NCBI GenBank assembly: GCA_037349315.1
Contig: JBAIAC010000026.1
Span: 4,030,001-4,094,000 of the forward strand
From: Chelydra serpentina
Taxonomy: Eukaryota > Chordata > Testudines > Chelydridae
DNA: 64,000 nt
Reading direction: 5' to 3'
Below, one piece after another: positions 11,770-25,100 of this stretch. Position numbers and translations under genes: made by a program. The first letter of the stretch is position 1, and every line of letters begins with the position of its first letter. Below the pieces are notes generated by a model. The model saw nothing but the letters and a program-made list of their open reading frames with translations. It made no database searches and was not told the DNA's origin.

Positions 11770-14700
11770 CGGCTCTTGTGCTCGCCCTGGGGGCAGGGCT
11801 CCGGGTTCACCCGAACCCCAGGGCTGGGTACCTAGGGGCAGGGCCGGCGGAAATGTCAGTGACTCCTGGCCCTTTAGCACACCCAGCAGGGAGGGGCCCT
11901 TAGGACATCTCTGCCATCTGGGGCCAGTGCTGCCGCTGACACCCAAGGGGCAGGGCTGCCCCCTAGGGAGAGGAATGGCTCGTCCCCAGCCCCCACCTCC
12001 CTGCAGGACAGTGGCTGCATCCTGCAGATCACTGGGGCATGTTCCGGAGCCAGATAAGTGCTGCCCCAGGCACCTCCATCCCTCAGCCATCCCCGGGGGG
12101 CGCAGCCCTGGGCAGCGCTCTGTCCCCACCGAGCAGGACTTCCACCTCCCCAGCTGCAAAAGGGTTAACGCGCCCCCCCCCCCGGTGTCCATTCAGCAGG
12201 AAGGCACTGGGGTTTGCCCCCTCCCCACTGGCTCAAGAGCTGTAAATCACCACCCCCTATGCAAGGATAGGACATGAATCGCATCCCAAGTCCCTGAGGT
12301 GCCAGGCGCGTATGGGCACCCTCCCGGGCAGGAGGTGCCGGGGCTCAGTGCTACCTGAGATGCTGGCTCTGCTTCCCGGTGTCCCTCCTGTGGCAAGGAG
12401 CCGTTCCCTGGCCCTCTGGGCCCAGCGGCTGCTCCTCCCTCCAGCCCTGGCCCCGCACGGCCCAGCCCGCTTTAGTGCAGTACCACCTGGAGCAGCCTTC
12501 TGGGCACTCCTGCCATGGGCCGGAGCAGGGGGAACCTGCCCTGGAGAATCCCAGCTGCAGCCCACAACCAAACTCCTGCCAGGGCCATGCACAGGGCAGG
12601 GGTGCCCCTGCCCCCCCTGGAGGGGCACAGTGCTGGGGCCCCCCCAGCCTGTGCTGGCACCGCCCCGGCCTCCCCCTGCTGTGACTAGCAGGACATGGAT
12701 TAGCTGTGCCCAGACAGCCCTGGCCCCCAGGCCAGCAGCAATCCATTTCCTTGAGGCAAAGCTCATCTGGGCACCTGGCCGGGCAGGGGCAGCCCCCTGG
12801 GCACCCTGTGCTGGCTCTGTGCCCCCAGCAGCGTCTGCAGGATCAGGTGGGCCCTGGCTGCAGGTGGGCACTGTACCTGCTGCTCCTGTTCTCTCTGCCT
12901 GGCCCGTGGGGTGACTCTGTCCTAACGGGCCGTGGGGCACTTCAGCTCCCAGTCAAACCGCAAGAGCCATGTGGGGGGGAGGGAGGAAGGGGCTAACGCT
13001 GCCCATGGGGCTGGGCTCTGCCAGGCCTGGGGGTGCTGCCCTGCCACAGGCTGCATCGGTATGTGGGGGTCTTGTCCCTGCTCCGACCCACACGCACCAT
13101 GGAAACAGCCGGGGACTCGCAGGCCGGGCCCGGCTGGGTGGTGCCACGGGGGGCTTGCCCAGCTCTGCTGCAGACGGACACTAACAACGCTCGGGGCAAA
13201 GGCCTGGCTGGACCCAGGCCCGGCTGTCGTCCCCCCACGCCGAGGCCGGGCTGGCTGCAGGGAGCCGGGCAGAAGGACATAGCTGCAGTGACACACACAC
13301 CCACACACCCCCAGCAGGACCATTTTGCCACCCCAAGCAGTCACCGGGGGGCCCCGCCCCCGCCGCAGGCAGTCCCAGTCCGCGGCAAGGGGAGAGCGGC
13401 GGACCTGCCACCGAATTGCTGCCGCGGCGGGCGAGAATGGGACGGCAGTCCGAGTCCCACGGCGCAATTCCGTGGCAGGAAAAGCGGACCTGCTGCCAAA
13501 TTGCCGCCGTGGGACTTGGACTGCCGCCCCGTTCTCGCTGCCGCCCCAAGCACCAGCCTGGGTTCTGGGCTGGGGGATGGGGGCTTCCCACGCCCTCCGA
13601 CCCGTGTGCCCTGAGTGCCGCAGAGAGCACTGGCCCTTAGGTGCTGTCCCCCCATCACACCACCCCGTATGCTGCTGCATATGCCCCGGCCCAACCAGAG
13701 CTCAGAGCACTGTGGTGCCCCAGCCCTGCGCAGGTGGGCTCAGCCCCACCCCCAGGAACAGCTCCTGGGGAGGCTATGGGTCCCAGCTGGCCCTGGGGCT
13801 TTGCACTGCATGCAAGGAGAGGGAGCCGGTCTCTGAAACAGGTCACAGCCAGCCATGAGCAGGGCCTGGCCTGCCCCAAGCTGGCCCTAGGATTGCTACC
13901 TTGGAAATGCAAAGAAAACAAATGGCACCCCCCCCCCCCCCCACACACACACAGGGCAAGCCCCCCCCCAGCCACACGGCAATGCTGCAAACCGCTCCTC
14001 CCCCCCCCTCCCCCTCCCAGCCACTTCTAGGAGCTAGTGCGCAAACACAGCTCGCTGAGCTTGCTAACGGCGCCCAGCCCCTCACACACGCAGGGCCCAG
14101 CTGTGTTGGCAACGGTTTTATCTGTTTCTGCTTAACCAGCAGCAGTGAGCCCGCTCAGCCGTTCGCTGGCCACACATACGTTTACTCTGAGCTAGCCCAG
14201 GGTATTGGGCTGGGAATGCAACGCGTCAGCCCCACGTTCAAAAACCACCCAGCAGGTTAAAGTTGTTTTCTGCCAACACAAATCCATCAAAAAAAGGGCC
14301 AGGCCAGTCCAAGAGTGGCCAGGTGGGAATCCTAGGTGGCCCTGCCCTCCCTGAGCCCTCCCCTCAAACACAGGGCTGCCTGTCTCTGCCCTCCGGGGAC
14401 AGCCTGGCAAGGGCACTCTGACACCCTGCATCCCTGGGCAGGAGGGGTGCAGCCATCTCCTGTCTGTGCCTAGGCACAGCGGGGTGGCCCTAGAGGGCTG
14501 GGTCTGGCCAGAACAGCAGGGAGTTTCCAATCAATACCACACCCTCAATGGCAGATACCTCTCAAGATCCCGCACGCCCAAGGGACCAGCACAATGTGTG
14601 GCTGGCAGCTCAGCCCAACCTGTACAAAAAATCCCGTTTCTCCACCCAGAGTTCTGCCGGCCACGCCGCGCCAGGGCTCAGTCCGCGGGAGACGGGACAG

Positions 14701-15200
14701 ACCATTCTGCCAGCGACAGAAGGCTGAGCAGGACAGTGCGCTGCCTTCCTGGAGCCTAGCGGGTGGCATCATGAGAGGATCCATTGGGGAGGGCGTCACC
14801 CTGCCCTGCAGGGACTCAAGAGCTGTTACAAACCAGGGCACAAGCCCCAAACCAGCTGCGAGCTCTACACTGAGATTTCACCAAAGTCTCCAGTGTAAAC
14901 TCCTCGGGCACTAACAGTCCCCTTGGGCACTCGGCTCTGTTGGCACCCACGTGAGTATCCACCTTATATCAAGAATCCCAGCAATATTCAGGTTACTTCC
15001 AGTCCCAAAGGAGTGGTCCCCCCACCTCAATTGCACACCAAAGCGAATGCTTGTGGCAAATCCTAGACAGATTAACAGGAAAAGGAAATGAGTCATTGAC
15101 AAGGTTAAAGCAGGTGAACAGATACAAACATGAGTTCTAATCTTCAGTTTCCAAAGGTAATAGACATCTCTGTAATAAGCAAGTTCTGTATGTCCTTTAG
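11770..15200. other. Intergenic stretch between PARD6A and ENKD1
   Basis: The two genes converge, so this and the following region lie between their 3' ends. No gene was recognised. It contains C-runs (12174, 13931, 13965, 14001), a GC-rich repeat-like block at 13315-13560, and otherwise unremarkable sequence. Long overlapping open frames reflect base composition. Confidence 0.5.
13315..13560. mobile_element. Probable degenerate hAT-like element of the 'cagggccgg' family
   Basis: The block starts with 'ttgccaccccaagcag' and ends with 'gctgccgccccaagcaccag', internal motifs shared with the better-preserved members of the CAGGGCCGG family such as 22503-22603. The two halves are partly related ('gcggacctgccaccgaattgc' and 'gcggacctgctgccaaattgc'). 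Intact terminal repeats and a target duplication were not seen. Confidence 0.4.
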
Positions 15201-15204
15201 GCTT

Positions 15205-15301
15205 AACTCAGGCTAAGCACTAGGGATTGGTCCTGCTTTGAGCAGGGGGTTGGACTAGATGACCTACTAAGGTCCCTTCCAACCCAGAGATTCTATGATG
15301 A
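15205..15301 (+). mobile_element. CR1 LINE 3' end
   Basis: The stretch contains 'ggactagatgacctac', 'ggtcccttccaaccc' and 'gattctatgatg', the sense 3' terminus of CR1 including one copy of the ATTCTATG terminal repeat. No coding part is attached. Confidence 0.85.
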
Positions 15302-15924
15302 AACCTTGCCCCCTCCCCAGTGTCCAAGCACCACGGAGAACCAGTTCCTTCTTGTTAGGGGGTTTTAATGCCTGCCCCACTTCAGCTGATGGAAGGAATT
15401 CACTTGCAAGACTACTCTTTATGGGGGTGGGAGTCAACAATACAGTCCTTTGTCCTCTTTAGGGTGTTCCACTATTGTCAGCTGGTGTTGATGGGCCTTC
15501 CTTGCAGGGAGACCAGCACTTCACACGCATTAATGGCTTGCTCCTGATTTCCACCGTTACAGAGGCTCATAATACAACTGCTCAAACATGACCTTACAGT
15601 GCAGAAGGCAGCTGTTATCGCGAGCTCAACGCAGGCAGCAACTCGCAAGCATTCAATATAGCCCAACCCCTGGACATGCTAATACCTATTTTAACAATAC
15701 TAACACACAGGGGCACCAGACTGATCCCAGCCAGGTATTTGTTCATGTTCAACGGAGGCATGAGCCGGCACCTGGTCTGCCAACAGCACAGATGGTTCAG
15801 ATTGACACTGCGGCCCAGGAGAGCTCAGAGCTAGTAGGTGACTTTAGAGAACACGGAAACAGAATGGCCAAGTGATTGCCTCTAAGAGCCTCCCTGTTCC
15901 ACAAGCAAAGGAAGGCAGAAGATT

Positions 15925-17225
15925 GTGGAAGTGACCTGCTGGCAAGGTAAGTGGTGTAGCATGGAGGGGTTTAGTGGAACATTGGTCCACCACCTACGGG
16001 GAGAGGACAACCTCCACTTCAGCAGACAGGAAACCAATCAGTTCAGGGATAGGCTGACTAGAGTAGGCTGGAGGGTGTTAAATGGGGAGGGTAAAAGAAG
16101 GGATGATACAAGCACTGGTTTAGCACAACATTGAGATGTTAATAAAATTAACCAAGGAACCGAAGGACACACAGAAAAGAAATGCTTTAATTCTCTACAC
16201 ACGAATGCCAAGAGCCTGGGTAACAAGCAAGAGGAATTGAAAGTGCTCATAGGAGCATAAATTTAATCTCGCTGGTATTACTGAAACCCGGCGGGATAGG
16301 GCCCATGAGCGGAATGTTAAAATCACTGGTTCTAACCTACTTAGGAAGGATCGAGTGGGTGAAAGTGGTAGGGGTAGCACTCTGTCATGGATAATGTGAA
16401 AGAAAATTATCTTGGATGTATACAGATCAACAGCCTACCAGATAAAGCACAAGATGGGGTATTAATTGGTGTCTGCTACAGCCCACCAAATCACAGTAGG
16501 GAACAGCATAAGTGATTCCCTATGCACCTACCTTTATTGCAGGAAAAAATGCTGTGTGGTCACAGGGGACTTCAACCTGAGTGACACATGCTGGAAGTCT
16601 CACGTTGCCCGTACTAAAACATTCTTGGCAGTTGTAACCGTAAACAACAATTTCCGAACTCAAACAATGTTGCTTCTAACACAGGAAAATTCTATATTAG
16701 ACCTTGTCCGAATAGCTAAAGAGGAACTGATCACAGAACTAAAAACTTAATGGTAGAAGGACTCATGATTTGATCACATTTATAGAGTGCAAACAGAATA
16801 AAGTCCACAACAGAGATAGACAGACAGACAGATTAGCGAGAGAGGGACAGAGTGCTTCAAAAGGGCCAATTTCACAAAGCTAAAAACAGTTAGAAGCCAA
16901 ATCAGCTGGGAGGACGAATTTAATCAGAACAAAGTGAATGATAATTGGGAATTATTTAAGAACACTTTACTAGATGCCCAAAAAGCCATACTTGAGGGGA
17001 AAAGCCATATTGGTCAAATCAACCTGGCTTAGAGGGCAAGTGAGAGCAGCTATAAAAAATAACCATGGAAGACAGGGAAACTTGCTAGTAATTAATATAA
17101 AGTTAGAAGCTAGAAATTGTAGAAAATTGAAAAGGGAAGCAAAGGGACAAGGAGAAATCTATGGCCAGCAGAGTTAAGGACAATAAGGAGGAGTTTTTTA
17201 AGGTATATTAGGAACAAAAAGAAGC
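15925..17225 (+). mobile_element. CR1-like non-LTR retrotransposon, endonuclease part
   Basis: Several plus-strand frames together give the order of an APE-type endonuclease: a LYTNAKSLGNKQEEL-like start (about 16193), ITETRWDRAHEW (about 16276), then GVCYSPPNH (about 16469) and VTGDFNLSDTCWK (16558-16595), the last in an uninterrupted 94-residue frame. Downstream a KITSNQVG/DLIT-type region is followed by A-rich, frame-shifted sequence. Multiple stops and frameshifts make it a dead copy. Its low GC contrasts with its surroundings. Boundaries are approximate. Confidence 0.75.
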
Positions 17226-18890
17226 CTAACAATGCACAATGTGACCATACTGCACAATTACCCGGCTGGAGTTTCTCCTTTTCCAAATTTAGCACCAGTT
17301 GGCTGATGTATTGTCCAGGGTCTTGGAGCATCAGACTGGGATGCAGCAGAATGGATGTCTCACAGCCTGCCCCTGGGCCCAGTGAGGGGGAAATGCTGCC
17401 ATTCTGAGCTGGCAGCAGGTCATGCTTTCTTTGCACAGAGGAATTGTGGGGAATCCAATCTTGAGAGCCCAGCACTCACCCATGCGGCAGTCTCCTCCCC
17501 ACACGTGCAGAGCTGTGAGATTCCTGAGCCGGGGGTATTCCCCTGCCTGTTTCCCCCAGCAGCACAGGGCAGCCGCAGGGCAGCATGAGCTGGTGTTTGA
17601 GTTGCCTAGGTGGGGAGGAGCGGGTGTAGGACCTGCTCAGAGCAGTCTGGGAGCTTGACCGCCTTGCCGTGGCCCCATCAGTTACAGCTCCTCTGCATTC
17701 AGCTCCTTTACACAACTGTGGTTTTGCTGCTGCTTTTGCAACCGGTCCACCAGCTCTTCTGCAGTTTCCCTTTCCTGAAGCTGCCGCCCCAGCCCCCCAA
17801 CAGCAGGGCCCCAGCAGCTGAAAATTGTAAGAGCCCCCTCCAGCACATGCCTCAGCAGCTACGTTCTCCATTTAGGGGTTATCCCCCCCCACACACACAC
17901 TTCCTGCCCACTGGCACAGGGCCCTGCCCACTCCCATTCTCAGGGCACAAGCCTGGAGATTTACAAAAACCCAGCGGCAGATTCCAATCCCACTCCTACC
18001 CCTGGGCTGCCAGCGCCGCGGGAACCGCTCGCACTCTGAGCCAGGCTATTTTATTAAGCTGCGAGGCACAGTTTGGTGCTGTGGAAGGGATTTGCAGTGT
18101 GTGGCAGCATCCCCACCAAGCCTGCAATGGGGAGAGTCACCCGTGGGGCAGGGGAACTAAACGGCCACACACCCAGCGCAAAGGCCACCAGCCACCACTG
18201 CTGGGAGGGGCTGGACTCGACTGCCACTGGGAAGGGAAAGTCTCCAGCTCACACCCATCTCCTGCAGCCTCCAGTGGAGCTCCCAGGTTACTGCACTGCC
18301 TGAAGCCGCCGTCCCCATCTTTACCAGCTAGCCCTGGTGGGAGCCCGGCTAGGGCAGTGTGGCCCAGGGCTTGCACGTCATGCTCCCCCTGCTCCAGCAT
18401 GCAGCAAGACTGGGCTAGCTTCAGCAGACCGCGCATGCCCACAAAGGCCTGGCCTGGCTTCCCCCCGACTGACAGGCCTTTAGCTGTTGCTCCTCCTCCA
18501 CCAGGAGTTTCTTTTCCTTCATGGCCTATTGCAAGGCAGCAGGGAGCAGCAGCACCCGCAACCACTGACGATCCCAGACAGGTCAAATCCTCAGCTGTGG
18601 GGACGAGCTGCTCAGCCCGAAGGGGCTGCTTCAGCCGCTGGAGGCATCCCTGCCTCCCCCCATGCAGCAGGCAGGCGGGGGAGCACAGCGCTGCTGGACA
18701 AGCTGTACCCAGCCAAGGGACTCGCCCTGGCCAGGGCCAGCTAAGCCGGCTTCCTGGCTGGCTTGCGCAGCTGGAGGACAGCAGCAGCAGCAGCTGGATC
18801 ACCAAGGAGCATGAAAGGTGCCAGCTACCCGGGCCCTGCCCCCCAGCACAGCACCCTGCAGGCTCCCCCCTCAGCCCACACACCAACCAT
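17226..18890. other. Intergenic stretch before the 52-bp array
   Basis: No gene, RNA or transposon terminus was recognised. The open frame that begins at 17610 runs into the array only because the array lacks stops in any plus frame. Its non-repetitive part shows no domain. Confidence 0.45.
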
Positions 18891-18895
18891 GCACT

Positions 18896-21150
18896 GCCCC
18901 ACCTGCCAGCCAGCGCCGCACCCAGCCGGGCCCTGCCAATGCCCAACTCGACTCACTCCAGCCAGCGCCGCACCCAGCCGGGCCCTGCCAATGCCCAACT
19001 CTACTCACTCCAGCCAGCGCCGCACCCAGCCGGGCCCTGCCAATGCCCAACTCGACTCACTCCAGCCAGCGCCGCACCCAGCCAGGCCCTGCCAATGCCC
19101 AACTCGACTCACTCCAGCCAGCGCCGCACCCAGCCAGGCCCTGCCAATGCCCAACTCGACTCACTCCAGCCAGCGCCGCACCCAGCCGGGCCCTGCCAAT
19201 GCCCAACTCGACTCACTCCAGCCACCGCCGCACCCAGCCCCTGCCAATGCCCAACTCGACTCACTCCAGCCAGCGCCGCACCCAGCCGGGCCCTGCCAAT
19301 GCCCAACTCGACTCACTCCAGCCAGCGCCGCACCCAGCCGGGCCCTGCCAATGCCCAACTCGACTCACTCCAGCCAGCGCCGCACCCAGCCGGGCCCTGC
19401 CAATGCCCAACTCGACTCACTCCAGCCAGCGCCACACCCAGCCGGGCCCTGCCAATGCCCAACTCGACTCACTCCAGCCAGCGCCGCACCCAGCCGGGCC
19501 CTGCCAATGCCCAACTCGACTCACTCCAGCCAGCGCCGCACCCAGCCGGGCCCTGCCAATGCCCAACTCGACTCACTCCAGCCAGCGCCGCACCCAGCCG
19601 GGCCCTGCCAATGCCCAACTCGACTCACTCCAGCCAGCGCCGCACCCAGCCGGGCCCTGCCAATGCCCAACTCTACTCACTCCAGCCAGCGCCGCACCCA
19701 GCCGGGCCCTGCCAATGCCCAACTCGACTCACTCCAGCCAGCGCCGCACCCAGCCGGGCCCTGCCAATGCCCAACTCGACTCACTCCAGCCAGCGCAGCA
19801 CCCAGCCGGGCCCTGCCAATGCCCAACTCTACTCACTCCAGCCAGCGCCGCACCCAGCCCCTGCCAATGCCCAACTCTACTCACTCCAGCCAGCGCCGCA
19901 CCCAGCCCCTGCCAATGCCCAACTCGACTCACTCCAGCCAGCGCCGCACCCAGCCGGGCCCTGCCAATGCCCAACTCGACTCACTCCAGCCAGCGCCGCA
20001 CCCAGCCGGGCCCTGCCAATGCCCAACTCGACTCACTCCAGCCAGCGCCGCACCCAGCCGGGCCCTGCCAATGCCCAACTCTACTCACTCCAGCCAGCGC
20101 CGCACCCAGCCGGGCCCTGCCAATGCCCAACTCGACTCACTCCAGCCAGCGCCGCACCCAGCCGGGCCCTGCCAATGCCCAACTCTACTCACTCCAGCCA
20201 GCGCCGCACCCAGCCGGGCCCCGCCAATGCCCACCTCTACTCACTCCAGCCAGCGCCGCACCAAGCCCCTGCCAATGCCCAACTCGACTCACTCCAGCCA
20301 GCGCCGCACCCAGCCCCTGCCAATGCCCAACTCGACTCACTCCAGCCAGCGCCGCACCCAGCCGGGCCCTGCCAATGCCCAACTCGACTCACTCCAGCCA
20401 GCGCCGCACCCAGCCGGGCCCTGCCAATGCCCAACTCGACTCACTCCAGCCAGCGCCGCACCCAGCCGGGCCCCGCCAATGCCCAACTCGACTCACTCCA
20501 GCCAGCGCCGCACCCAGCCGGGCCCCGCCAATGCCCAACTCGACTCACTCCAGCCACCGCCGCACCCAGCCGGGCCCCGCCAATGCCCAACTCTACTCAC
20601 TCCAGCCACCGCCGCACCCAGCCGGGCCCTGCCAATGCCCAACTCGACTCACTCCAGCCAGCGCCGCACCCAGCCAGGCCCCGCCAATGCCCAACTCTCC
20701 TCACTCCAGCCAGCGCCGCACCCAGCCAGGCCCCGCCAATGCCCAACTCTACTCACTCCAGCCAGCGCCGCACCCAGCCGGGCCCTGCCAATGCCCAACT
20801 CTACTCACTCCAGCCAGCGCAGCACCCAGCCAGGCCCCGCCAATGCCCAACTCTACTCACTCCAGCCAGCGCCGCACCCAGCCAGGCCCCGCCAATGCCC
20901 AACTCTACTCACTCCAGCCAGCGCCGCACCCAGCCAGGCCCCGCCAATGCCCAACTCGACTCACTCCAGCCAGCGCCGCACCCAGCCAGGCCCTGCCAAT
21001 GCCCAACTCTACTCACTCCAGCCACCGCCGCACCCAGCCGGGCCCTGCCAATGCCCAACTCGACTCACTCCAGCCAGCGCCGCACCCAGCCGGGCCCTGC
21101 CAATGCCCAACTCGACTCACTCCAGCCAGCGCAGCACCCAGCCGGCTGAA
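18896..21150. repeat. 52-bp tandem array downstream of ENKD1
   Basis: About 43 copies of a 52-bp unit that includes 'ccagccagcgccgcaccc' and 'aatgcccaactcgactcac'. Several copies are 46 bp because they lack six bases of 'cgggcc' (for example near 19230, 19855, 19910, 20270 and 20320), and copies alternate between ctcgactc and ctctactc. The unit has no stop in any plus frame and is 1 modulo 3, so three overlapping frames of 806-1179 residues stay open. They are not real genes. The array ends about 80 bp from the ENKD1 poly(A) signal. Confidence 0.97.
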
Positions 21151-21229
21151 CCCTCCCCACCTGCCAACACAGCACCCAGCCAGCCCTCCGCCTCACACAC
21201 TCCTGTCGCACACAATACCTACAAAACCC

Positions 21230-21235
21230 TTTATT
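21230..21235 (-). terminator. ENKD1: Candidate polyadenylation signal AATAAA (ENKD1)
   Basis: The plus strand reads 'ccctttatttaaaag', giving AATAAA on the minus strand, 763 bp beyond the ENKD1 stop. No closer minus-strand AATAAA was noticed in 21236-21997. The predicted 3'UTR would end just before the 52-bp array. Confidence 0.55.
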
Positions 21236-21997
21236 TAAAAGCTGTCCAACATGTCCCCAGAAGGGTTCCCAAGCTCCCCACCCCATCCCCTCAGTGCCAG
21301 CTCTCTGCTTACCCTGCCCCTTTGCTAGGACAAGCCGCAGCTGCAGGGCTGCCCCCCGTCCCAGGCACACGGCCTTTGGCAAAGGGCTGCAGGGGAGCGC
21401 CGTGCAGAAGCCCAGCCTGGGCTGGCTCTCAGGCCCAGCTGTCGCACCCCCCCACCAGGGGAGCTGGGATGCTGCAGGGTTACGCTCAGACTCTCCCATG
21501 CTGGAGCGCTGCTGATCGCCCGCCTTAAAGGAGCTCCCTCCAAATGCCCCCTGTGGCTCCCAGCTCCATCCTGGGAGGAAGGTGGGCTGGGGAGGAGCGG
21601 CACAGGAATGGCTGCTCCTGCTTTTTCCCACAAGCCATCACTCCACGTAAGCGAGAGGCCGGGCAGCCCGGTCATGCAGAGCAGCAGAGGCAGCACCGGG
21701 CCTGCTGCTTTCCAAGCAACACTGCACAGGTGCCATTGGCCAATCTGCCCTCAGGAGCCCCCACTGGTCAGAGGGGCACCCCTTGGGTTCGTCTGGTGTT
21801 GTCACCCACAAGGGCCCAGCTGCCCTCTGCCCGGGGCCAGCTTGGGCTCTGGGAATCCCCACATGAGCTGCTGCCGCAGACAGTGGAAGCAGATTGAGTT
21901 TGGTTTCCCTCCCCCCCAACCCACGGAGTGGAGTGACCAGGAGCCCCCCAGCAGGGTGGCAGATCCACACACAGCACAACACCGCCCCCCCGCCCCC

Positions 21998-22158
21998 TCA
22001 GGAGTCCAGCTTGATGAAGACCTTGGGCCGGGAGAAGATTTTCAGGGCCTCATCGATCTGCGACAGCTTCTTCTCCAGCTCCACCCGCCTCTTCTGAATG
22101 CTCAGGGTGTCGGCCCGCACCGGCAGCATCACAAGGTCCTTCACCAGCTGCTCCTGGC
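21998..22158 (-). CDS. ENKD1: ENKD1 coding exon 7 (last)
   Basis: Encodes residues 317 (split) to 369, SQEQLVKDLVMLPVRADTLS then KKLSQIDEALKIFSRPKVFI, the C-terminal half of the enkurin domain. This half is helical and rich in Lys/Glu/Leu. The TGA stop is at 22000-21998, and the acceptor reads ctgtccgcag. Confidence 0.95.
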
Positions 22159-25100
22159 CTGCGGACAGAAGGGGGCTGGTGAGAGGGGACACGGCCAAGC
22201 CTCTCCTGCTCTAGCACTAAGCACTGGTTCTCAATCCCCCGAGATCAGCTAACTAGACACTATGCGATCCCACAGGGTAGCTGATTGTGCCTCAGCCACC
22301 ACGAAGGCCCATGTGCAGAGGCAACGTGTCTCAGCGGGGAAGAAGCTGCCCCGCACTAAGTGAGACACCCCCCCCCCCCCCCCCCGGAATATTGTGTCCC
22401 GCTCTGGGCATCACACTGCAGCAGGTTGGAGGGAGGGGGCAGCGTGGCGGGCTGGAAGTCTGTGACTGGGGGCAGGGGGATGGAGACTAGCGAAACCCCG
22501 TGCAGGGCCGGCTCTTTTTTGCCACCCCAGGCGAAAAAGCCGCCGGCCGCCCTGCTCCGCCCCAAGCATGTGCTTGGTCGGCTGGTGCCTGGAGCCGGCC
22601 CTGACCCCGTAGCTGAGGCTAGCGCTGCAGTAAGCAGAGCCGTCCCGTCACAGCACGTGCCACTGCAGAGCAGTGGGGCCTCCCCACCCATCCAGGGAGG
22701 CCTCTCCAGCAGGAGCCAGTGGTTCTCCCCTTACTCCGCTGCAGGTTGTTGAGGGTTTCCAGCCGCTCGCTCTCTGGCATCATGGTGTGACCCGGTGGCA
22801 TGTCAGGGTCGGGCAGGTTCCGCTGCCGTTCCTCCATCTCCCTGCGCCAGTGATCCTTCCGCTCCAGCAGGCTGCCGAGGGAGGAGGGCGCGTCAGCACG
22901 CGTGGCGAGGCAAGAGGCTCAGACAGGACGCGCAGAGGGGAAAGGGATGGGTGCCAGGCTCACAGATACTGGCCCAGCAGGAGTTGACTTGTCACCCTGA
23001 GTGACCGACAGCCCTGGAGACCATGGGCCTCAGTCACTCCACAGACCTGACACAGCACGGGCAGCGCAGGCTTCCCACACATCACGGTGCCAGCACAGGG
23101 CCTGATCTGGAGGAATCAGCCCCGTGGCGTCTTCACACAGCCCTAGGCTCTGATGGCCAGGGATCAGCAGTGCACCGCGGGGTGCTTCCAGGCCGTGCAG
23201 GAACTGACCACATGCAGCAAGGTCCTGAGCCGGATCTGGCCCAATGTCAGAGCGAGAGGTTCAGTCTCCTGTTCCCAACCACCTGAGCCAGCCAACCCCC
23301 TCCCCCCTCCAGCCTTACAATCCAGAAAGCATTGAGCGAGGCAGGGAGCGGGAAGGGGGGAGCTTTGCTCTGTCCCCTACGGGTGTCGCTCAGGAGGCCC
23401 CACTCGGCACTTTGGGGAAGTGACTCAGGCACTGAAGAGCCTTTCAATGAGACTGAGGCTCCTAAGTCACTTTGGCTCCCATTCCTAGCAGGGCTGAGCA
23501 CCCCAAGCCAACAGGAGCGGCTGACGCTCAGCAGCTCCACTGCAGAGCCACCAGGCCGCACTGCTCAGCCTTCCCTGGCCCCGCTGCCCCGCACACAGCA
23601 GCTTCGTCGGGGATTTCGTTTGACCCTCTTGGCCAAGCCCATTGCTGGTGCAACTGCGCTGACCCCGGGAGCTCACTCCGCAGAGCGGCGAACGAGGACG
23701 CTGCCACACACGGAGCAGCAAGTGGGTAGAGGCGCCGGCCGGGCAGGAGCCTACGTACTACTGGGGCACGTGGCCCTTCTGCTTGGCGTTGTACTCCTCC
23801 TGCTCCCGGCGCTTCTGCTCCAGCACCTCGGCCAGCGACTGCAGCGAGCGCGAGCGCCGCATGGGGGCCCGCTTGGCCGTGCGAGCGTTGTGGCTGACAA
23901 AGTCGACGCTGGTGCCTTCTACCTGGATCTGGAAGGAAAGGGGGCAGCGTGAGGGGCCAGGCAGCAGTGACCCCCATGCACAGCTTGGTGCCTTCTGAGG
24001 CTGGAGTGAAGGAACCTGCGCCGAGCGAGACACAGGAGCGATTCTGGAGCGCCAGGAGCATGGAGCCAGCGAGCAGGGCGCACGGTCCCTCACCTTGGCA
24101 TCGGTGCGCTGTGCTCCTGCAGCCTCTGTGTCCGTCACCGCTCTCGTTTTGGCAGGGCTGGGCGACAGCGACCGGCGCGGCTGGACCCCGGAGCCGCAGC
24201 GGGAATACGCCCGGAGGAATTTCTGAGACTCCGGGTTGGGCGGCGGCGAACTCTCCTGCGAAAGGCAGAGACAGACACTACTGCCGGGACAGGGCAAACC
24301 ACACAGTAAAGCCCCTCAGAGCCCAGCATCACCCAGGAGTTCCACGGCAGATGGGCAACCTCAGGCCCTGCGGCTGCATGCCAGGGGAAGGTCTCCTCGA
24401 GCAGGCGGCCAGGCAGGGAGCTCAGCCAGCAGGGGAGACACGGAGCCAGATCCTGACAGTGTAAATCTGCATTAGGCCATTGAATTCAATGAAGTGACAC
24501 TGGAGTATGAGAGAGGAATCTGCAGGGGCTGGCAGTGAATTTAGCACTCCGGCATACCGTGCGCTGAGTCCCCCAGACACTGCAGCCGGCTGGGGCAGGG
24601 ACGAGAATGCCCATCTGACAAAGTGGGAATTTTCTGTAATATTTGTATGATGCCTCTGTGTGCCTCAGTTTCCCTTTACACTTTGCATCATCACCCAGTG
24701 GTTGCAACAAGGGCAACTAGGGCAGAGCAGGAGACTGAGGGGGGCGTGTCACTGGCTGGGGTGGGATGAATGGGACATTAAAGGACTGGCTGAAACCAAC
24801 CCATACCAGTGGAGGATCCAGAACAATGGGAGCCCCAAGGACACCTAGCATGGGAGGACCATGGGATCGCCGCGTGCGGCGTCAGGGAGGGGATAAGTGG
24901 TGGCTTTTGGTGAGACTCAGCAGCTCTCTCCGGAGATGGAATTAACATAGGCTGACCATACGTACCGTTTTAAACGGGACAGTACCGTTTTTTTCATATT
25001 TCCCGACCGTCCCGTCGTTTTAATATAAATGTCAATTTTGTCCCGTTTTTAATAAACTATATATAGTTTTTATTTTTTTGTAAAAAACCGAACGCTGGCT

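Noticed and set aside
17610..21528. Three overlapping plus-strand frames of 806-1179 residues that look like a Pro/Ser/Gln-rich repeat protein
   Set aside because: They translate a stop-free 52-bp tandem array in all three frames. None has a splice structure, domain or plausible non-repeat anchor.
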